Assembly: GCF_023283925.1 (NCBI RefSeq) | Contig: NZ_JAKIKX010000009.1 | Location: 1 to 64,000 of the forward strand | Length of the DNA: 64,000 nt | Direction of reading: 5' to 3' | From: Shewanella marisflavi | GTDB lineage: Bacteria; Pseudomonadota; Gammaproteobacteria; Enterobacterales; Shewanellaceae | In this document: positions 7,025-17,572 of the stretch, piece by piece | Position numbering within the stretch: position 1 is the first letter of the stretch | Layout of the letters: every line of letters starts with the position of its first letter | Translations under genes and position numbers: made by a program | Notes under the pieces: generated by a model | What the model was told of the DNA's origin: nothing | Databases searched by the model: none | What the model saw: the letters and a program-made list of their open reading frames with translations, nothing else

Positions 7025-8018
7025 AAGCTTCTTTTAGTTGTTGGCTAAATTGATAAACCGCCATGGCGTAGAGCGGGCTGCGGTTATAGCGGGTGATGAC
7101 ATAAAAGTTGTTCAGTCCCAGCCAGTAATCGTTGCGGTCTTCTTGCACCAGCTCTACCAGGAGCGCTGGTTGCTGCACATCTAAATCGACATTCTGCGCC
7201 AGGGCAATGGTTGGCGACAGGATATCGGCCACCTTGTAAGAGAGCTTTTCACCGGACCAGGTCTTTAAGTGGTTAGGCAGCTGGTGCGTGGTCAGCGGTA
7301 GGGTAACCAAAGCGCCCTTTTGCCAGCCATGCTGGTGAAAGTAGTTGGCAACACTGCCAATAGCATCGAGCGGATCGCCAAGCAGATCCCGGCGGCCATC
7401 ACCGCTGAAGTCTACCGCGTAGTGGCGATAGCTCGAGGGAATAAATTGGCCATAACCCATGGCTCCCGCGTAGGAACCTTTGAGTTCGGCGAGCTCCAGG
7501 CGTTCCTCTTTGACTAAGGACTGCAACTGCGCCAGCTCTTTGCGGAAGAAGTCGGCGCGGGGCGTGTAGTGAAAGCCTAAGGTGTAAAGGGCGTCGATGA
7601 CAGGGTAGGTTCCCATGTAGCCACCATAGAAGGTTTCGATCCCGATAATGGCCACTATGATCTCTGGATCTACCTGATAGGTTTTTGCGGCCTTGGCGAT
7701 CGCCTCATCATAGGTCTGCCAAAAGGTTAGTCCTTTGGCGAGACGCTTGTCGGTCAGAAAGATGGGATGATACTGATACCAGGGCTTAGCCTCCCACGGA
7801 GTGGTAATGGCATCGATGACCTTTTGGTTGTACTGGGCGCTGCCAAGAAACTTGTCTATCTCAGCCTGGGTAAAGCCAGCTGCGCGTTGCTTTACGATAA
7901 AGTCGGCCTTGAGCTGACTAATATCGCCGTCTTGAGGGATGACTTTGTCATCGGCATGGGCCAGTAAAGTGGCGCTGCCCAGCAGTAGGGACAAAAGAAT
8001 GCGTGCAACGGGTTTCAA
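7011..8018 (-). CDS. mltB: Lytic murein transglycosylase B (GH103)
   Basis: Cleaves the MurNAc-GlcNAc bond of peptidoglycan to give 1,6-anhydro products. The catalytic region IIGIETFYGG carries Glu128, and the downstream SYAGAMGYGQFIPSSY motif is characteristic of the family. The N-terminus (residues 1-22) is a standard signal peptide ending in LLAHA with no lipobox cysteine. Unlike E. coli MltB this version should be soluble in the periplasm. It is embedded between rodA (11 bp gap) and rlpA (14 bp overlap), in a position the E. coli cluster lacks. Confidence 0.93.
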   Translation of the reverse strand: MKPVARILLSLLLGSATLLAHADDKVIPQDGDISQLKADFIVKQRAAGFTQAEIDKFLGSAQYNQKVIDAITTPWEAKPWYQYHPIFLTDKRLAKGLTFWQTYDEAIAKAAKTYQVDPEIIVAIIGIETFYGGYMGTYPVIDALYTLGFHYTPRADFFRKELAQLQSLVKEERLELAELKGSYAGAMGYGQFIPSSYRHYAVDFSGDGRRDLLGDPLDAIGSVANYFHQHGWQKGALVTLPLTTHQLPNHLKTWSGEKLSYKVADILSPTIALAQNVDLDVQQPALLVELVQEDRNDYWLGLNNFYVITRYNRSPLYAMAVYQFSQQLKEAYANQ

Positions 8019-8029
8019 ATTGTCTTCCT

Positions 8030-9136
8030 TTAACGGTCGATGAATCGTCTATGGGTATGTATGCTCATCAAGATGCCGAAACCTGTCATCAGGGTCAACA
8101 TAGAGGTACCGCCATAACTGATCAGTGGTAAGGGCACGCCAACCACGGGCAGCAATCCAGATACCATGCCGATGTTGACAAAAACATACACAAAGAAGGT
8201 TAAAGTAATACTGCCTGCGAGTAAACGGGCAAAACTGGTCTGGGCGCGCGAGGCAATCACCAGACCGCGACCTATCACGTACAGATAGAGACAGAGTAAA
8301 ATCAGACTGCCTATCAGGCCAAATTCCTCGCCGATCACGGCAAAGATGAAATCTGTGTGACGCTCGGGTAGAAACTCAAGTTGAGACTGAGTACCGTCAA
8401 GCCAGCCCTTGCCCCAGAGGCCACCAGAGCCGATGGCGATCTTAGACTGAATGATATGATAGCCGGCGCCCAAGGGATCCTTTTCAGGATCCAGCAGAGT
8501 CAGTACCCGGGTGCGTTGGTAATCGTGCATCAGGAAGTACCAGAGCACGGGGAGCATGGCCAGGACGCCACCGATAAAACTGCCGACAATGGCCCAGCTC
8601 ATGCCTGAAAGAAACAGCACGAAGATCCCTGAGGCCGCTACCAGGATTGAGGTGCCGAGATCGGGCTGTTTGGCGATTAGCAAGGTTGGGACCAGCAAGA
8701 TCACCCCGGCGCCAGCCAGATAACGTTTCTTCGGTGGTAGGGGATACTTACTGATATACCACGCCATGGTAATAGGAAAGGCCAGCTTTATCAGCTCTGA
8801 GGGTTGAAACTCCATGAAGCCCAGGTTGAGCCAGCGCTGCGCACCCTTATTAATCTCACCAAAAAAGTGCACCCCGAGCAGCAGGATCACCCCCGCAATA
8901 TAGATGGGAAACGCCCAGCGTTTGAGTACTTCGGGATTGATCTGCGCCACGAACAACATGATCCCCAAGGAGAGCCCCATACGGGTCAGCTGACGCTCCA
9001 TCAGTGCCATATCTTCACCGCCTGCTGAATAGATGACAAACAAGCCAAAACACATGAGTGCCAGCAGGCCCAGGAGCAGTGGCAGGTCGAGATGCATCCG
9101 CTGCCAGATATTGGGGCGATGACTATGGGCGTTCAT
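8030..9136 (-). CDS. rodA: Rod-shape-determining SEDS glycosyltransferase RodA
   Basis: A polytopic inner-membrane peptidoglycan polymerase that works with PBP2 in lateral wall elongation. About ten membrane segments are evident. The conserved KQPDLGTS (Asp159), the extracellular-loop [12 protein letters not shown] (Asp262, equivalent to the essential Asp of E. coli RodA) and the C-terminal [11 protein letters not shown] signature are all present. The 368-residue length is typical. Its start overlaps the end of mrdA by 14 bp, so polymerase and transpeptidase are coupled. Confidence 0.97.
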   Translation of the reverse strand: MNAHSHRPNIWQRMHLDLPLLLGLLALMCFGLFVIYSAGGEDMALMERQLTRMGLSLGIMLFVAQINPEVLKRWAFPIYIAGVILLLGVHFFGEINKGAQRWLNLGFMEFQPSELIKLAFPITMAWYISKYPLPPKKRYLAGAGVILLVPTLLIAKQPDLGTSILVAASGIFVLFLSGMSWAIVGSFIGGVLAMLPVLWYFLMHDYQRTRVLTLLDPEKDPLGAGYHIIQSKIAIGSGGLWGKGWLDGTQSQLEFLPERHTDFIFAVIGEEFGLIGSLILLCLYLYVIGRGLVIASRAQTSFARLLAGSITLTFFVYVFVNIGMVSGLLPVVGVPLPLISYGGTSMLTLMTGFGILMSIHTHRRFIDR

Positions 9137-11006
9137 TGTGAGGGCTCCCGGCGGTTTCTATGGGCAGGTTATCGCGTAGAATATATTCATCTAACAGGGC
9201 GCGGGCGACAGGGCCTGCGTTTGCGCCGCCCCAACCAGCGTTTTCTAACACCACGGCTAGCACGATACGCGGCGCCTCATAGGGGGCGTAGGCAACAATT
9301 AGGGCGTTATCTCTTAAATGTTCATCGATGGTTTCGGCGTCATACTTCTCATCTTCCGCCACGCTAAATACCTGGGCGGTACCTGTCTTCATGGCTGCCG
9401 TATATCCGGCATCCACAAAGCGTGACTTGTGGGCGGTATCTTTCATTGCCTCGTTGATGATATCCCAGTTATTGGGGTTTTTCAGTTCAACGGGCGGCAT
9501 CCTATCTACCGGCGTGTCGACCTTTACGGTATCGTTTTTGATCGATTTCAGCAGGTGCGGCACAAAACGCTCACCCTTATTGGCCATGATGGCGGTAGCG
9601 TTGGCCAGTTGCAGCGGCGTGGTGGTCCAGTATCCCTGGCCAATTCCCACAGAGATAGTGTCGCCGATATACCAAGGCTGATTGTACTTGAGGCGCTTCC
9701 AATCCTTAGAAGGCATATTACCGGCCGATTCTTCAAAGATATCGACCCCTGTTCGCTCGCCAAAGCCAAACTGCTGCATGAAGTTACTGATCTTGTCTAT
9801 ACCTGTCTTGTAAGCCAGATCATAGAAATAGGTGTCGCAGGAATGCACCAAGGCGCCGTTAACATCGACCCAGCCATGACCCCAGCGTTTCCAGTCTCGG
9901 TATTTGCGTTCTACGCCGGGGATCTGCCAAAAGCCAGGATCCCAGACCCGAGTTTTAGGGGTTACCGCCTTATCTTCCAGGCCCAGCAGTGCCATATGGG
10001 GTTTGACCGTTGATGCCGGGGCATATTGCCCTTGGGTCGCGCGGTTGATCAGTGGGCGTGAGCGTGCATTAAGCAGATCGCTATAGGCCTTAGAGCTGAT
10101 GCCGTGAACGAACTGGTTGGGGTCGTAAGTGGGGCTAGATACCATGGCCAGGATACCACCATCGCGCGGATCCATGGCCACGATGGAGCCTCTACGTCCG
10201 GCAAGGAGTTCCATTGCCTTCTTCTGCAACTGGAGATCCAATGTCAGGTAGATATCCTGTCCCGGCTCTGGTGCTACCGACTTGAGGGTGCGAATGGTTC
10301 TGCCGCGGTTGTTGACCTCTTCTTCAAGATGCCCAGGCATGCCATGAAGTAAGGTTTCATAAAATTTTTCAATGCCTTGCTTGCCGATATCCTTGGTGGC
10401 TGCATAGTTTGGCCACTGGCCATTACTCTGTAGCGCCGCCTGATCTCGGTTGTTGATGCGGCCGACATAACCCAGTACGTGGGTTAAAAGACCATCGTAA
10501 GGGTAGTGACGCTTAAGGCCTGCATCGATAGAGAAGCCAGGGAACCTGTGTTGATTGACACTAAATATGGCAACTTCATCTTCCGATAGACGGTTTTTCA
10601 CAGTGATCGGTTTGAAGCGGCGATGGAATTTGAGTGACGACAATAGGCTTTCCCGCTCATCTTTGCTGATGGCGATCACTTCGCTCAAGGCATCTAAGGT
10701 GGCGGGAATGTCTTTAACCTTTTCAGGGATCAACTCAAGCGAATAGAAAGGCTGGTTCTCGGCCAGTAGCTGGCCATGTCTGTCATAGATCAGACCACGA
10801 CTGGGCGCCACAGGAACGACGCGAATACGGTTGTCGTTGGAACGGGTCTCATAATCTTTATACGACAGGATCTGCAGATGATATAGGTTGGTGAGCAATA
10901 TGCTCAGTAGCACCACCACACAACCAAAGGTAAAGATAGCCCGGCGTTTGAATAGCGAGGCTTCGGCAGCATGGTCATGCATGGCCATCCGTTTGCGTGG
11001 CGCCAA
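9123..11006 (-). CDS. mrdA: Penicillin-binding protein 2 (peptidoglycan D,D-transpeptidase)
   Basis: The cross-linking enzyme of the elongasome. A single membrane anchor is at about residues 24-44, followed by the pedestal domain and the transpeptidase domain with SxxK at 332-335 (STVK), SCD at 389-391 and KTGT at 540-543. The start is TTG 11006, eight nt behind GGAGAG. An internal ATG (codon 7) is the alternative. At 627 residues it matches E. coli PBP2. It begins the mrdA-rodA-mltB-rlpA run and follows rlmH by 77 bp. Confidence 0.97.
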   Translation of the reverse strand: MAPRKRMAMHDHAAEASLFKRRAIFTFGCVVVLLSILLTNLYHLQILSYKDYETRSNDNRIRVVPVAPSRGLIYDRHGQLLAENQPFYSLELIPEKVKDIPATLDALSEVIAISKDERESLLSSLKFHRRFKPITVKNRLSEDEVAIFSVNQHRFPGFSIDAGLKRHYPYDGLLTHVLGYVGRINNRDQAALQSNGQWPNYAATKDIGKQGIEKFYETLLHGMPGHLEEEVNNRGRTIRTLKSVAPEPGQDIYLTLDLQLQKKAMELLAGRRGSIVAMDPRDGGILAMVSSPTYDPNQFVHGISSKAYSDLLNARSRPLINRATQGQYAPASTVKPHMALLGLEDKAVTPKTRVWDPGFWQIPGVERKYRDWKRWGHGWVDVNGALVHSCDTYFYDLAYKTGIDKISNFMQQFGFGERTGVDIFEESAGNMPSKDWKRLKYNQPWYIGDTISVGIGQGYWTTTPLQLANATAIMANKGERFVPHLLKSIKNDTVKVDTPVDRMPPVELKNPNNWDIINEAMKDTAHKSRFVDAGYTAAMKTGTAQVFSVAEDEKYDAETIDEHLRDNALIVAYAPYEAPRIVLAVVLENAGWGGANAGPVARALLDEYILRDNLPIETAGSPHNERP

Positions 11007-11083
11007 TTATACTCTCTCCGGCAGTATGTTGGTTGTCACTATCATTGTCTATCCCTTGATTGACTCGAGTGTCGCGCTAAGCG

Positions 11084-11554
11084 CTACTCTCTATGATACG
11101 GGTGGTTGTTGTTGATGCTCCAGGCACGATACAGGCTTTCGGCTACTAAGACACGTACCAGTGGGTGTGGCAGCGTCAAGGCCGACAGACACCAGCTTTG
11201 GCTTGCTGCTTGTTTGCAGGCGGGGGCCAGTCCCTCTGGCCCGCCGATCAGCAGGCTTACATCGCGGCCATCGAGTTGCCAGCGGTTGAGCTGAGTGGCC
11301 AGCTCTGGCGTAGTCCAGTTTTTGCCGGGCAGATCCAGGCTGACGATATGGTTCCCCTTGGGGATAGCCGCCAGCATCTGTTCGCCCTCTTTTTGCAAGA
11401 TACGGGCGATATCGGCGTTCTTACCGCGTTTTCCCGCTGGGATTTCGATCAGCTCGAAGGCCATGTCCCGGGGGAAACGGCGTTGGTACTCTTCGAAACC
11501 TTTGGTGACCCAGTCGGGCATACGCGTGCCCACGGCAACGAGTTGTAACTTCAT
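11084..11554 (-). CDS. rlmH: 23S rRNA (pseudouridine-1915-N3)-methyltransferase
   Basis: A SPOUT-class methyltransferase acting on helix 69 of 23S rRNA in assembled ribosomes. The trefoil-knot signature is clear: [28 protein letters not shown] and [20 protein letters not shown] near the C-terminus. The 156-residue length is standard. It shares a base with the rsfS stop, the conserved rsfS-rlmH pair. Confidence 0.96.
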   Translation of the reverse strand: MKLQLVAVGTRMPDWVTKGFEEYQRRFPRDMAFELIEIPAGKRGKNADIARILQKEGEQMLAAIPKGNHIVSLDLPGKNWTTPELATQLNRWQLDGRDVSLLIGGPEGLAPACKQAASQSWCLSALTLPHPLVRVLVAESLYRAWSINNNHPYHRE

Positions 11555-11883
11555 TAAGCCGGCTTTTCAGACCACAGCTTTTCAAGCTGATAGAAATCAC
11601 GGGTTTTGTCTTGCATGACGTGAACGATCACATCGCCCAGATCAACCAGTACCCATTCGCTGCTATCACGGCCTTCAACGCCATGGATATGCAGATTAGC
11701 ACGCTTGGCTTCTAGTACCACGTTTTCGGCGATAGCCTTAACGTGTGTTTTAGAAGTACCAGAACAGACCACCATATAATCGGTGACATTAGATTTGTCG
11801 GTGACTTCTAGCACTACGACATCTTTGGCTTTTAAATCTTCGACTTTGTCGACTACAAACTGTTTAAGCTCGGCGCTTTGCAC
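11554..11883 (-). CDS. rsfS: Ribosomal silencing factor RsfS
   Basis: RsfS binds ribosomal protein L14 and blocks joining of the subunits under starvation. The conserved core [13 protein letters not shown] and [14 protein letters not shown] is present. I favour the GTG start at 11883 because GAGGAAA lies at a proper distance and the resulting 109 residues match the family. The upstream ATG at 11901 has no visible ribosome binding site. It is coupled to rlmH. About 144 bp without a gene separate it from nadD. Confidence 0.93.
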   Translation of the reverse strand: MQSAELKQFVVDKVEDLKAKDVVVLEVTDKSNVTDYMVVCSGTSKTHVKAIAENVVLEAKRANLHIHGVEGRDSSEWVLVDLGDVIVHVMQDKTRDFYQLEKLWSEKPA

Positions 11884-12027
11884 GCTAATTTCCTCATTCA
11901 TTTTTAACAGCGAGGCAGTATAACAGGTTATCCCTTCAAAGTAATTGCTAATAGTGCCCGCCTTGCGGGCTGGCGCGCCATAAATGCTAGCGATTTATAT
12001 CACCTTTAAAGGCTTGTTAACGCGAGG

Positions 12028-12669
12028 TTAGCGGTAGAGTCGATGGGCGTCGATATAGTCGATGACGGCTTGGGGAATAGCGTTAGGGGCTGGCGCATGT
12101 TGGCGCAGTTGCTGACGGATCTCTGTAGAGGAATAGGGCTGAGGCGTGATGGTGACCGGAAAGATGAGTCCACTGAACTGCTCGGTCGTTGCGGCATTAT
12201 CCAGAGCAGGTTTATCAGCGCTGCGCTCACTGAGCAGCTGCGCCATTTGCGGCGCATCTGCCAGGCTCCAACCGGGGCGCTGACACACGGCGATATGGCA
12301 AAGCTCAAGCAGCTGCTGCCAGCGATACCAGCTGGGCAAAGTCACAAAGGAGTCCATCCCCATGATAAACACCAGTTGATCTTGAGGGTGAGCCAGCCTT
12401 AGCTGGGTCAGGGTGTCGACCGAGTAGGAGGGCGTGTTGCGTTTTGCCTCAATGTCGCAAAGCTTAAGCTGTGGGTATTGCTGGCACACCAATTGAGCCA
12501 TGGCGAGGCGATGGCGCGTTGCCGTGCGGGTCTCAGATTTGTGAGGCGGTATATGGTTGGGCATCAACCAGACTTCATCGAGCCCCAGCGCCTGCTGGAC
12601 TTCCAGCAGAGGCTTGATATGGCCGTAATGTATCGGGTCGAAGGTGCCCCCCAGCAAGCCTATTTTCAT
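12028..12669 (-). CDS. nadD: Nicotinate-mononucleotide adenylyltransferase
   Basis: Converts nicotinate mononucleotide and ATP to nicotinate adenine dinucleotide in NAD synthesis. The nucleotidyltransferase motif GGTFDPIHYGH is at residues 7-17, and the second motif SSTEIRQ near residue 180. At 213 residues it is the usual size. It follows holA with a single base between, so it belongs to the leuS-lptE-holA-nadD run, as in enterobacteria. Confidence 0.96.
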   Translation of the reverse strand: MKIGLLGGTFDPIHYGHIKPLLEVQQALGLDEVWLMPNHIPPHKSETRTATRHRLAMAQLVCQQYPQLKLCDIEAKRNTPSYSVDTLTQLRLAHPQDQLVFIMGMDSFVTLPSWYRWQQLLELCHIAVCQRPGWSLADAPQMAQLLSERSADKPALDNAATTEQFSGLIFPVTITPQPYSSTEIRQQLRQHAPAPNAIPQAVIDYIDAHRLYR

Positions 12670-12670
12670 G

Positions 12671-13702
12671 TTAGCTCAGCTCGATATGACTCAGGTGAGC
12701 GTGGGCCTTAGGATCGTACAAGAGGCAGAGGTGGCTCATGGCCGTCCAATCTTCATCCCCTTGCTGTTTGAGCTTAAGCTCAGTCTTAGAGGCGCAGGCG
12801 AGCAGGGTCTCTATTTGACTCAGGCTCAGACGCGATAGCGCGCCCTGGTAGAGCCCTTTACGTTTATCCCAGATCCTGAACTTACTCCAAAGGCTTTGCA
12901 GTGGTGTACCAGCCTCCATGGCCTGCTTGAGCTGCAGCAGGGTGGTGAGCTCTTTGAATTGTCCCCAAAGCAGTATGGGGAGTGCAGTGCCTTCGGCTTG
13001 CAGCTGGGCCAGGATGTGCTGGGCCTTTTCTTGTTGGTTGGCCAGCAAGCAATCCGCCAGTTGAAATACGCTAAAACGGGATTGATCTTCAAAGTAGCTC
13101 TGCAGTTGTTCGCTGGTGATCTGCTGATGTGGACTCAGTAGTTGCAGCAGTTGTATGGCTTGATCCGCCGCTAGCAGGTTACCCTCATACAGAGATTGCA
13201 GCAGTTGCTGAGCATCAGGGGATAGGTTTAACCCCGCGGCGCGGATCCGCCCCTGCAGCCAGCGCTGGAACTGCGGTCCCTCAGGTGTTGCGCAGGGGAT
13301 ATAAATGCCCTTGTCGTCGAGTTGTTTAAACCATTTTGATTTGGTTTGTTCACTGGCCAACTTGGGACCCGTGACGATCAGTAGCAGATCGGGATTGTCC
13401 TGCTGCATCAGGCTTTGTAGCTGGCTGCTGCCTTCGCTACCGGGTTTGGCCTGGGGCAGGTGCAGTTCTATGATGCGTCGACTGGCGAACAGGCTCATGG
13501 TATTCCATTCATCCTGCAATTCACGCCAGTTGAATCCCGTCTCTTGGGTGAGCACAATACGCTCCTCGAACCCTTCTCGCTTGGCTTGGGCCAAGATAGC
13601 CTGCTTGCTGGTATCACACAGCCAGGGATCGTCACCAAAGATAAGGTAACAAGGCTTTAGCGGTGAGAGCTGCTTGGCGAGTTGATCCGGGTAGACGCGC
13701 AT
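12671..13702 (-). CDS. holA: DNA polymerase III delta subunit
   Basis: The clamp-loader subunit that opens the beta clamp. The N-terminal YLIFGDDPWL and LLIVTGPKL segments and the C-terminal helical collar (FKELTTLLQLKQAMEAG) are characteristic. It is 343 residues, the same length as E. coli HolA. Its ATG overlaps the lptE stop by one base (TGATG), implying translational coupling. Confidence 0.96.
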   Translation of the reverse strand: MRVYPDQLAKQLSPLKPCYLIFGDDPWLCDTSKQAILAQAKREGFEERIVLTQETGFNWRELQDEWNTMSLFASRRIIELHLPQAKPGSEGSSQLQSLMQQDNPDLLLIVTGPKLASEQTKSKWFKQLDDKGIYIPCATPEGPQFQRWLQGRIRAAGLNLSPDAQQLLQSLYEGNLLAADQAIQLLQLLSPHQQITSEQLQSYFEDQSRFSVFQLADCLLANQQEKAQHILAQLQAEGTALPILLWGQFKELTTLLQLKQAMEAGTPLQSLWSKFRIWDKRKGLYQGALSRLSLSQIETLLACASKTELKLKQQGDEDWTAMSHLCLLYDPKAHAHLSHIELS

Positions 13703-14196
13703 CAGTTGGTCTCGATGGACGCCAAGATCTGTAAGATCTGGTCAGCGGCTTGAATGCGCATCTCTTTGACTAAGAGCTCCATTTCACGGCTCTTTGCCAG
13801 GGCGGTGCGGGGATCGTCCAGGTAGTCGCGATGGATATCCACATCGAAGGCCTTGGCTTCGCGCTCTGGGTACTGCACCGCGAAACGCACATGGTAATTC
13901 AGCTCATATTCGGCCACGTTGCCCGTAGGGTAAAGTGACAGTGTGCTTCTGTCTAACGAGTCGCTGATGATGCGTACGCTTGGTACGCTGGCATCTCCTT
14001 CGACCACACTGATGTTATTAAGACGCAAACGCTCACGCACCAGGCGGGTAAGCTCGCTATATTCATCCTGACTGGTCAGGTTGAGGGTCTTAAGATCATC
14101 TGGGATCGAATAACTGCGCTGAAGTTTAAAACCGCATCCGGCGCTCAAGAGTACCGAAAGGGCCAAGATTGCAAAACATAAGCGTTTAATGAGCAT
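13702..14196 (-). CDS. lptE: LPS-assembly lipoprotein LptE
   Basis: An outer-membrane lipoprotein that plugs the LptD barrel during LPS insertion. It has a lipoprotein signal with lipobox SAGC (Cys21), followed by GFKLQRSYSIP, the typical start of the LptE fold. The 164-residue length and the location between leuS and holA are both conserved in gammaproteobacteria. Confidence 0.95.
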   Translation of the reverse strand: MLIKRLCFAILALSVLLSAGCGFKLQRSYSIPDDLKTLNLTSQDEYSELTRLVRERLRLNNISVVEGDASVPSVRIISDSLDRSTLSLYPTGNVAEYELNYHVRFAVQYPEREAKAFDVDIHRDYLDDPRTALAKSREMELLVKEMRIQAADQILQILASIETN

Positions 14197-14228
14197 AGGC
14201 TAAGCCATCTATTTCCATAATTGATAAG

Positions 14229-14253
14229 ACTCGGCCACCCAAGGTGGCCGAGT
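14229..14253 (-). terminator. Stem-loop between leuS and lptE
   Basis: A perfect 11-bp stem, ACTCGGCCACC-TTG-GGTGGCCGAGT, lies directly after the leuS stop on the minus strand. It is followed by CTTATC rather than a clean T-run, so it could be a partial terminator setting the ratio of leuS to lptE-holA-nadD. Confidence 0.55.
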
Positions 14254-14264
14254 AGAGAGGGCGA

Positions 14265-16844
14265 TTAGTTTGCTACGATATTGAGTAGCTTACCTGGTAC
14301 GTAAATCACTTTACGAACCGTCTTGCCTTCAGTGTGTTTGAGTACGCCTTCTTCTGCCATACCTGCCGCCTCAACCGTTTCCTTATCGGCATCGGCTGCT
14401 ACGGTGATCTTGGCGCGCAGCTTACCGTTCACCTGTACGATGATCAGCTTGCTGTCCTCCACCAAGGCTGACTCGTCAACGTCTGGCCAAAGCACGTTCT
14501 CGATGGCCTCTTCGTGACCCAGTGCCTGCCAAAGCTCGAAGCTGGTGTGCGGAATGATAGGGTAGAGCAGACGGACTACGGCGCACAGGGCTTCCTGCAT
14601 TAGGGCTCTATCTTGCTCGCTTTCCATCGGCGCCTTCTGTAGACGGTTCATCAGCTCCATCACAGAGGCGATGGCGGTGTTGAACATTTGACGACGCTCG
14701 ATATCGTCGCCCACTTTAGCGATGGTCTTGTGCAGCTCACGGCGAAGCTCTTTTTGAGCGCTGTCGAGAGAGGCTAGATCCAGTGCGACGGTTGGGCCTT
14801 TTGACACATGGTCGTGCGCCAGTTTCCACAGACGCTTGATGAAGCGGTGAGCCCCTTCAACGCTTGACTCTTGCCATTCCAGTGTCAGTTCTGGTGGCGA
14901 GGCAAACATCATGAACAGACGCACAGTATCAGCGCCGTACTTGTCTACCATCTCTTGTGGATCGATACCATTGTTCTTCGACTTAGACATCTTGCTCATG
15001 CCGGTGTAAACCAGTTCATGACCCTGACTGTCAACGGCCTTAACGATACGGCCTTTGTCATCGGTTTCGGTGACCTTGGCATCGTTTGGCGATACCCAGA
15101 CGCGCGCACCCTTCTCATCTGTGTAGTAGAAGGCATCAGCCAATACCATGCCCTGGGTCAGCAGGCGCTTGGCAGGCTCATCGCTGTTTACCAGGCCTAT
15201 GTCGCGCAGTAGCTTGTGGAAGAAACGGAAGTAAAGCAGGTGCATACAGGCGTGCTCGATACCACCGATATATTGATCCACTGGCAGCCAGTAGTTGGCC
15301 TTGGCTGGATCCAGCATCTGGTCTGCCTTAGGGCTACAGTAGCGGGCATAGTACCAAGATGACTCCATGAAGGTGTCGAAGGTATCAGTCTCTCTGAAAG
15401 CTTCTTGACCGTTCACCTGCGTCTTGGCCCACTCTTTGTCGGCCTTGATTGGGCTTTGGATACCGTCCATGACCACATCTTCAGGCAGGATAACGGGCAG
15501 CTGATCTTCTGGCGTTGGCATCACAGTGCCATCGGCTAGAGTCACCATAGGAATTGGCGCGCCCCAGTAACGCTGACGTGACACACCCCAGTCGCGCAGA
15601 CGATAGTTCACCTGACGCTTACCTTTGCCTTCACTGGTCAGTTTGGCGTCGATGGCATCAAATGCCGCTTGGAAGTCTAAATCATCGAATTCGCCAGAGT
15701 TAAATAGGATCCCCTTCTCTGTGTAGGCTTCTTCGCTGATATCCAGCTCGCCGTCCACAGGCTTGATCACGCCCTCAATAGGCAGACCATACTTAGTGGC
15801 AAATTCGTAGTCGCGCTGATCGTGACCCGGTACCGACATCACGGCGCCCGTGCCATAGTTCATCAGGACGAAGTTGGCGGCCCAGATAGGCACTAGCTTA
15901 CCAGTGAGCGGATGAATCGCCTTAAGGCCAGTATCGACACCTTTCTTCTCCATGGCGGCCATGGCGGCTTCTGTGGTGTCGGCGCTCTTGCACTCTTCGA
16001 TAAAGTCGGCCAGTACAGGGTTGTTTGCCGCTGCTTGCTCAGCTAACGGATGACCCGCGGCGATCGCCACATAGGTTACGCCCATAACAGTGTCGGGACG
16101 AGTGGTGTAGATGTCGAAGCTCTGATCGCTACCTTCAACCTGGAAGGTCATCTCGATACCTTCGCTGCGGCCAATCCAGTTGCGCTGCATGGTCTTGACC
16201 TGCTCAGGCCATTCGTCCAGTTGGTCGATATCGTTTAGCAGTTCTTCGGCGTAGTCGGTGATCTTAATGAACCACTGAGGGATCTCTTTTTGCACCACTT
16301 GAGTATCACAGCGCCAGCAGCAACCATCTTGAACCTGTTCGTTGGCCAGTACGGTTTCATCGTTTGGACACCAGTTGACCGAGGCAGTCTTCTTGTAGAC
16401 CAAGCCCTTCTCGTAAAGCTTAGTGAAGAACCACTGTTCCCAACGGTAATATTCTGGGGTGCAGGTGGCGATCTCACGGCTCCAGTCGTAGCCAAAACCC
16501 AGCATCTTGAGCTGGTTTTTCATGTAGTCGATGTTTTCATAGGTCCAAGGCGCTGGGGCGGTCTTGTTGTTGATTGCTGCGTTTTCAGCAGGTAGACCGA
16601 AAGAGTCCCAACCTATGGGTTGTAATACGTTTTTTCCTTGCAGGCGCTGGTAACGCGCAACGACATCGCCTATGGTGTAGTTACGGACATGGCCCATATG
16701 CAGTCGGCCTGAAGGGTATGGAAACATAGAGAGGCAGTAAAACTTCTCTTTGCTTTCGTCCTCGGTAACTTCAAATGTTTTAGTGTCTTGCCAGTGCTGC
16801 TGCACCTTAGCTTCAATCTCTGAAGGTAGATATTGCTCTTGCAT
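14265..16844 (-). CDS. leuS: Leucyl-tRNA synthetase
   Basis: A class Ia aminoacyl-tRNA synthetase charging tRNA-Leu, with a CP1 editing domain. The HMGH signature is at residues 49-52 and KMSKS near residue 620 ([12 protein letters not shown]). The editing-site TTRPDT motif ([10 protein letters not shown]) is also present. At 859 residues it equals the family norm. It starts the leftward operon and faces ybeL across a 121-bp divergent promoter region. Confidence 0.98.
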   Translation of the reverse strand: MQEQYLPSEIEAKVQQHWQDTKTFEVTEDESKEKFYCLSMFPYPSGRLHMGHVRNYTIGDVVARYQRLQGKNVLQPIGWDSFGLPAENAAINNKTAPAPWTYENIDYMKNQLKMLGFGYDWSREIATCTPEYYRWEQWFFTKLYEKGLVYKKTASVNWCPNDETVLANEQVQDGCCWRCDTQVVQKEIPQWFIKITDYAEELLNDIDQLDEWPEQVKTMQRNWIGRSEGIEMTFQVEGSDQSFDIYTTRPDTVMGVTYVAIAAGHPLAEQAAANNPVLADFIEECKSADTTEAAMAAMEKKGVDTGLKAIHPLTGKLVPIWAANFVLMNYGTGAVMSVPGHDQRDYEFATKYGLPIEGVIKPVDGELDISEEAYTEKGILFNSGEFDDLDFQAAFDAIDAKLTSEGKGKRQVNYRLRDWGVSRQRYWGAPIPMVTLADGTVMPTPEDQLPVILPEDVVMDGIQSPIKADKEWAKTQVNGQEAFRETDTFDTFMESSWYYARYCSPKADQMLDPAKANYWLPVDQYIGGIEHACMHLLYFRFFHKLLRDIGLVNSDEPAKRLLTQGMVLADAFYYTDEKGARVWVSPNDAKVTETDDKGRIVKAVDSQGHELVYTGMSKMSKSKNNGIDPQEMVDKYGADTVRLFMMFASPPELTLEWQESSVEGAHRFIKRLWKLAHDHVSKGPTVALDLASLDSAQKELRRELHKTIAKVGDDIERRQMFNTAIASVMELMNRLQKAPMESEQDRALMQEALCAVVRLLYPIIPHTSFELWQALGHEEAIENVLWPDVDESALVEDSKLIIVQVNGKLRAKITVAADADKETVEAAGMAEEGVLKHTEGKTVRKVIYVPGKLLNIVAN

Positions 16845-16965
16845 TGATGATTCCCGGCCATGCCGCTTATTTATTTGATCTTGCGCATCTTGCGCGCGAG
16901 TTAGATCTGCATAGAATAAACTAGAAGTGAGTCATTAAAAAGGTTCGCATGAAGGAGTATTGAAC

Positions 16966-17466
16966 ATGAGCAAAAGAAGTACCGAGTTGCTATCGTTATA
17001 CGAGGCCCTGTTTGATCAGGTGAAATCGGATTTCTCTGAAGATAACTCAATGACTGCAAAGGAATTATATAAAGTCGTTACTGCGAGCAAGGAGTTCTTG
17101 CTACTCAAGAAGCAGGCCAAGGAAGAGGAGCTTGCTTTGGTGGAAGAATTTTTAAAGCGTGATATCGGCAGCTTCCTTGCCGAGAAAAACGCTAAAGATC
17201 TCAGCCACAGTCCTACTGTTATCGCCGCGGAGAACACTTTGTGGCACTGGTTGAGTGAGATCACTGACAGGAGCCAGGTTGAGTGGCATGAGGTGACCCA
17301 AGACTTCAAACATCACGGTTATTACCAAAGTGGTGAGATTGTGGGTCAGGGCACTATGGTCTGCACAGACTGCGGTCATGAGATGCGCATCGAGTTTCCT
17401 GGTGTGATCCCTGAGTGTCCCGAGTGCGATGGCAGCCAGTTTACCCGTGAGGCTCTCGCTCCCTAA
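16966..17466 (+). CDS. ybeL: Zinc-ribbon protein YbeL (DUF1451)
   Basis: The function is not established. The N-terminal two thirds are charged and helical. The C-terminus carries a zinc ribbon of two CxxC pairs (CTDCGHEMR and CPECDG). The neighbourhood, divergent from leuS, is as in E. coli. I set the start at ATG 16966, eight nt after AAGGAG, giving 166 residues; an upstream TTG is less likely. Confidence 0.9.
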   Translation: MSKRSTELLSLYEALFDQVKSDFSEDNSMTAKELYKVVTASKEFLLLKKQAKEEELALVEEFLKRDIGSFLAEKNAKDLSHSPTVIAAENTLWHWLSEITDRSQVEWHEVTQDFKHHGYYQSGEIVGQGTMVCTDCGHEMRIEFPGVIPECPECDGSQFTREALAP

Positions 17467-17530
17467 ATAGGAGCTTCTTAAATACTAGCCCTTAACTAGG
17501 TGCCGATAGAGATTGCCAGTGTTATTAAAA

Positions 17531-17556
17531 AATCCCCGCTAAGGCGGGGATTTTTG
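17531..17556. terminator. Terminator between ybeL and lnt
   Basis: The stem AATCCCCGC-TAAG-GCGGGGATT, with T-run on the plus strand and A-run upstream, lies between the convergent ybeL and lnt genes. Confidence 0.85.
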
Positions 17557-17572
17557 TTTGTTGTGGGCTTGC

